Assembly: GCF_014451325.2 (NCBI RefSeq)
Contig: NZ_JACSCH020000003.1
Span: 639,567 to 703,566, forward strand
Length of the DNA stretch: 64,000 nt
Reading direction: 5' to 3'
DNA from: Streptomyces sp. CB02980
GTDB taxonomy: Bacteria > Actinomycetota > Actinomycetes > Streptomycetales > Streptomycetaceae
Positions 62,886-64,000 of the stretch are shown in pieces. Positions within the stretch are counted from its first letter, which is position 1. Each line of letters starts with the position of its first letter. The translations under genes were made by a program, and so were the position numbers. A model generated the notes under the pieces. The model made no database searches. It saw only the letters and a program-made list of their open reading frames with translations, and was not told the DNA's origin.

Positions 62886-62904
62886 ACTCACCCACTTCGG
62901 TCGC

Positions 62905-62942
62905 AGGTTCAGAGGTGTACCCCTGAACCTTGAAGACTTCAA
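62905..62942. promoter_or_regulatory. Overlapping inverted repeats between the MFS and MarR genes
   Basis: AGGTTCAG (62905-62912) and CTGAACCT (62923-62930) form an 8-bp inverted repeat. It abuts the 13-bp palindrome TTGAAGACTTCAA (62930-62942). A related GACTTCAACG follows at 62978-62987. Such sites are typical MarR operators controlling both genes. Confidence 0.6.
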
Positions 62943-63016
62943 CACTAAAGTTAGAGCCTTAACAGTACACACCGAAGGACTTCAACGCCAACGAGACCCG
63001 TGGGATACTCGGCTCC

Positions 63017-63583
63017 ATGTCCGACAACCCCGAACGGTCCGGCCCGCAGGCTCCGCAGGAGCCGAGCCTCGACGAGCAGATCGCCGCCTATCAGCGCGAG
63101 TTCCGCGACCTCGACCCCCAGGTCGAGAAGGTCGTCTCCGCCCTCGGCCGGCTGAACCGACGGATGAACGTGGCGTACGGACGCCAGCTCGCCGACCTCG
63201 GCATCAGCAACGCCGAGTGGGAGGTCCTCAAGACCCTGGTCCTCGCCGGCGAGCCCTACCGGCTCGGCCCGGGCGAGCTCGCCAAGCGACTGGGCCTCAC
63301 CCCGGCCGCGATGACCCACCGCATCGACCGCATGGCGGGAGAAGGCCTGGTCACCCGCGACCGCGACGAGAACAACCGCGTCCGCGTGATCGTCGAGCTC
63401 ACCGACGAGGGCCGCTCGAAGTGGCTGGAGGCCATGCGCATGGCCACGGACTTCGAGGAGGAGCTGCTCCAGGACCTCACCTCGGACGAGCGGGGAGTCC
63501 TCGGCGAGATCCTCATCCGTCTCCTCCGCCGCGTGGAGCTCACCCAGCCCGACGCCGGCGGCCGCCTCACGGACCTCGACTGA
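63017..63583 (+). CDS. MarR-family transcriptional regulator
   Basis: This 188-residue dimeric winged-helix regulator reads LGRLNRRMNVAYGRQLADLGISNAEWEVLKTLVLAGEPYRLGPGELAKRLGLTPAAMTHRIDRMAGEGLVTRDRDENNRVRVIVELTDEG, a full MarR domain with the wing DENNRVRV. N-terminal and C-terminal extensions are short. It probably represses the divergent MFS gene and itself through the operators at 62905-62942. The ATG at 63017 follows GGGATACTCGGCTCC with a TACTCG-like -10, so a leaderless start is possible. Confidence 0.93.
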   Translation: MSDNPERSGPQAPQEPSLDEQIAAYQREFRDLDPQVEKVVSALGRLNRRMNVAYGRQLADLGISNAEWEVLKTLVLAGEPYRLGPGELAKRLGLTPAAMTHRIDRMAGEGLVTRDRDENNRVRVIVELTDEGRSKWLEAMRMATDFEEELLQDLTSDERGVLGEILIRLLRRVELTQPDAGGRLTDLD

Positions 63584-63591
63584 GGTACCTG

Positions 63592-63616
63592 CGGGGGCGC
63601 CAAACGGAGGCCCCCG
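63592..63616 (+). terminator. Short terminator-like hairpin after the MarR gene
   Basis: CGGGGGC (63592-63598) pairs with GCCCCCG (63610-63616) over an 11-nt loop, 9 nt past the stop. Confidence 0.5.
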
Positions 63617-63633
63617 AGGCCATCTGAGGGGGG

Positions 63634-64000
63634 TTGACACGCCCCTCCCGGATGCGTAGTGTTCTCCGAGTTGTCACAGAGCCGGAACGGTTCTTCGACA
63701 ACCACTCCGCCGCTGATAGCGGCACCTCTACTCCGCACGATCTCCCCACCGGGAAGAATTTCGGCATGCCGAAATTCATTTCGAATGGCTCGATTATGAG
63801 CCGCCGGGGAAATCCGCTAGAGTTTGAGACGTCGGAACGGCCCAACAGCCGGAAAGACAAACCCCGCTGACTGGGAATCAGACGCCGAAAGGATCTGATA
63901 GAGTCGGAAACGCAGGAAGGGCTCGGAGCGAAAGCGAATGGGACCGGAAAGCACCGAGGAAATCGGATCGGAAAGATCTGATAGAGTCGGAAACGCAAGA
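63634..64000 (+). promoter_or_regulatory. Multi-promoter upstream region of an rRNA operon
   Basis: The gene-free, AT-richer last 367 bp match the leader of Streptomyces rrn operons. The first promoter is textbook: TTGACA (63634-63639), 17 bp, TAGTGT (63657-63662). Further -10 boxes TAGAGT occur at 63818-63823, 63899-63904 and 63982-63987. The last two lie in a 23-bp exact direct repeat (63892-63914 and 63975-63997) that begins GATCTGATAGAGTCGGAAAC. The 16S rRNA gene should begin a few hundred bases beyond the window. Confidence 0.85.
63756..63777. other. 22-bp perfect palindrome in the rRNA promoter region
   Basis: GAATTTCGGCA is followed directly by its reverse complement TGCCGAAATTC. It lies about 90 nt downstream of the first rrn promoter and 40 nt upstream of the next TAGAGT box. 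It could be a protein site or an RNA hairpin. Confidence 0.6.

Overview
This is a stretch of a Streptomyces chromosome. The DNA is very GC-rich, GTG and TTG starts are common, and many neighbouring genes overlap by ATGA/GTGA/TTGA. Marker genes fix the genus: bldC, lsr2, purSQL, a DUF3073 gene, a valine dehydrogenase gene, the TetR gene atrA, and an rRNA promoter region. As far as I recall, the gene order follows the S. coelicolor core chromosome from about purC (SCO4071) to the MarR gene SCO4122 and the start of an rRNA operon. No prophage, large island or CRISPR array is visible.

Layout. 1-816: the 3' part of purC. 888-5332: a two-component system (response regulator and kinase) coupled to a drug-type ABC exporter, flanked by tRNA-Gly genes. 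5456-16079: lsr2, then the purine run purS-purQ-purL and purF-purM. Between these lie an ArsR-like regulator with a perfect palindromic operator, a membrane M23 peptidase, a SnoaL-like protein, a maleylpyruvate-isomerase-like protein and a META lipoprotein. 16225-20356: DUF3073, vdh, a Streptomyces hypothetical gene, bldC with a long regulatory upstream region, and a small DUF6274 gene. 20484-27167: tRNA-Asp, the giant helicase HrpA, a small secreted protein with a DsbA/CcdA redox pair, and a tRNA cluster (Phe, Asp, Glu).

27272-42164: a zincin-like protein, a lipoprotein, a DEAD-box helicase with an RGG-like tail, tRNA-Lys, a diacylglycerol-kinase/PAP2 lipid operon, a SigJ-like ECF41 sigma factor with a recognisable promoter, a rhodanese, tRNA-fMet, a TipA-like MerR regulator, an operon of a small exported protein, a PLP enzyme and an MFS pump, a membrane PP2C phosphatase, and a coiled-coil M23 peptidase behind a c-di-AMP (ydaO) riboswitch. 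42205-46651: a small secreted peptide with a cysteine-rich partner, a palindromic MITE-like element, prsW, trmB and lhgO.

46850-64000: a developmental and regulatory block. It holds an NsdA-like protein, a repeat-bearing asparagine-synthase-like protein, a remnant of a Uma2 nuclease, an AfsR-like SARP regulator, a membrane-anchored ECF sigma factor with an NPCBM domain, AtrA, a type II NADH dehydrogenase, a PAS-SpoIIE-HATPase phosphatase, a divergent MFS/MarR pair and the multi-promoter upstream region of an rRNA operon.

The most interesting items are the one-protein sigma/anti-sigma/glycan-binding fusion, the palindromic element that supplies the prsW stop codon, BldD-like boxes upstream of bldC, the ECF41-type promoter, the glycine-repeat insertion in a histidine kinase ATP lid, and the secreted-peptide/cysteine-rich pair. 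All family calls come from reading translated sequence and motif memory; no database search was run.
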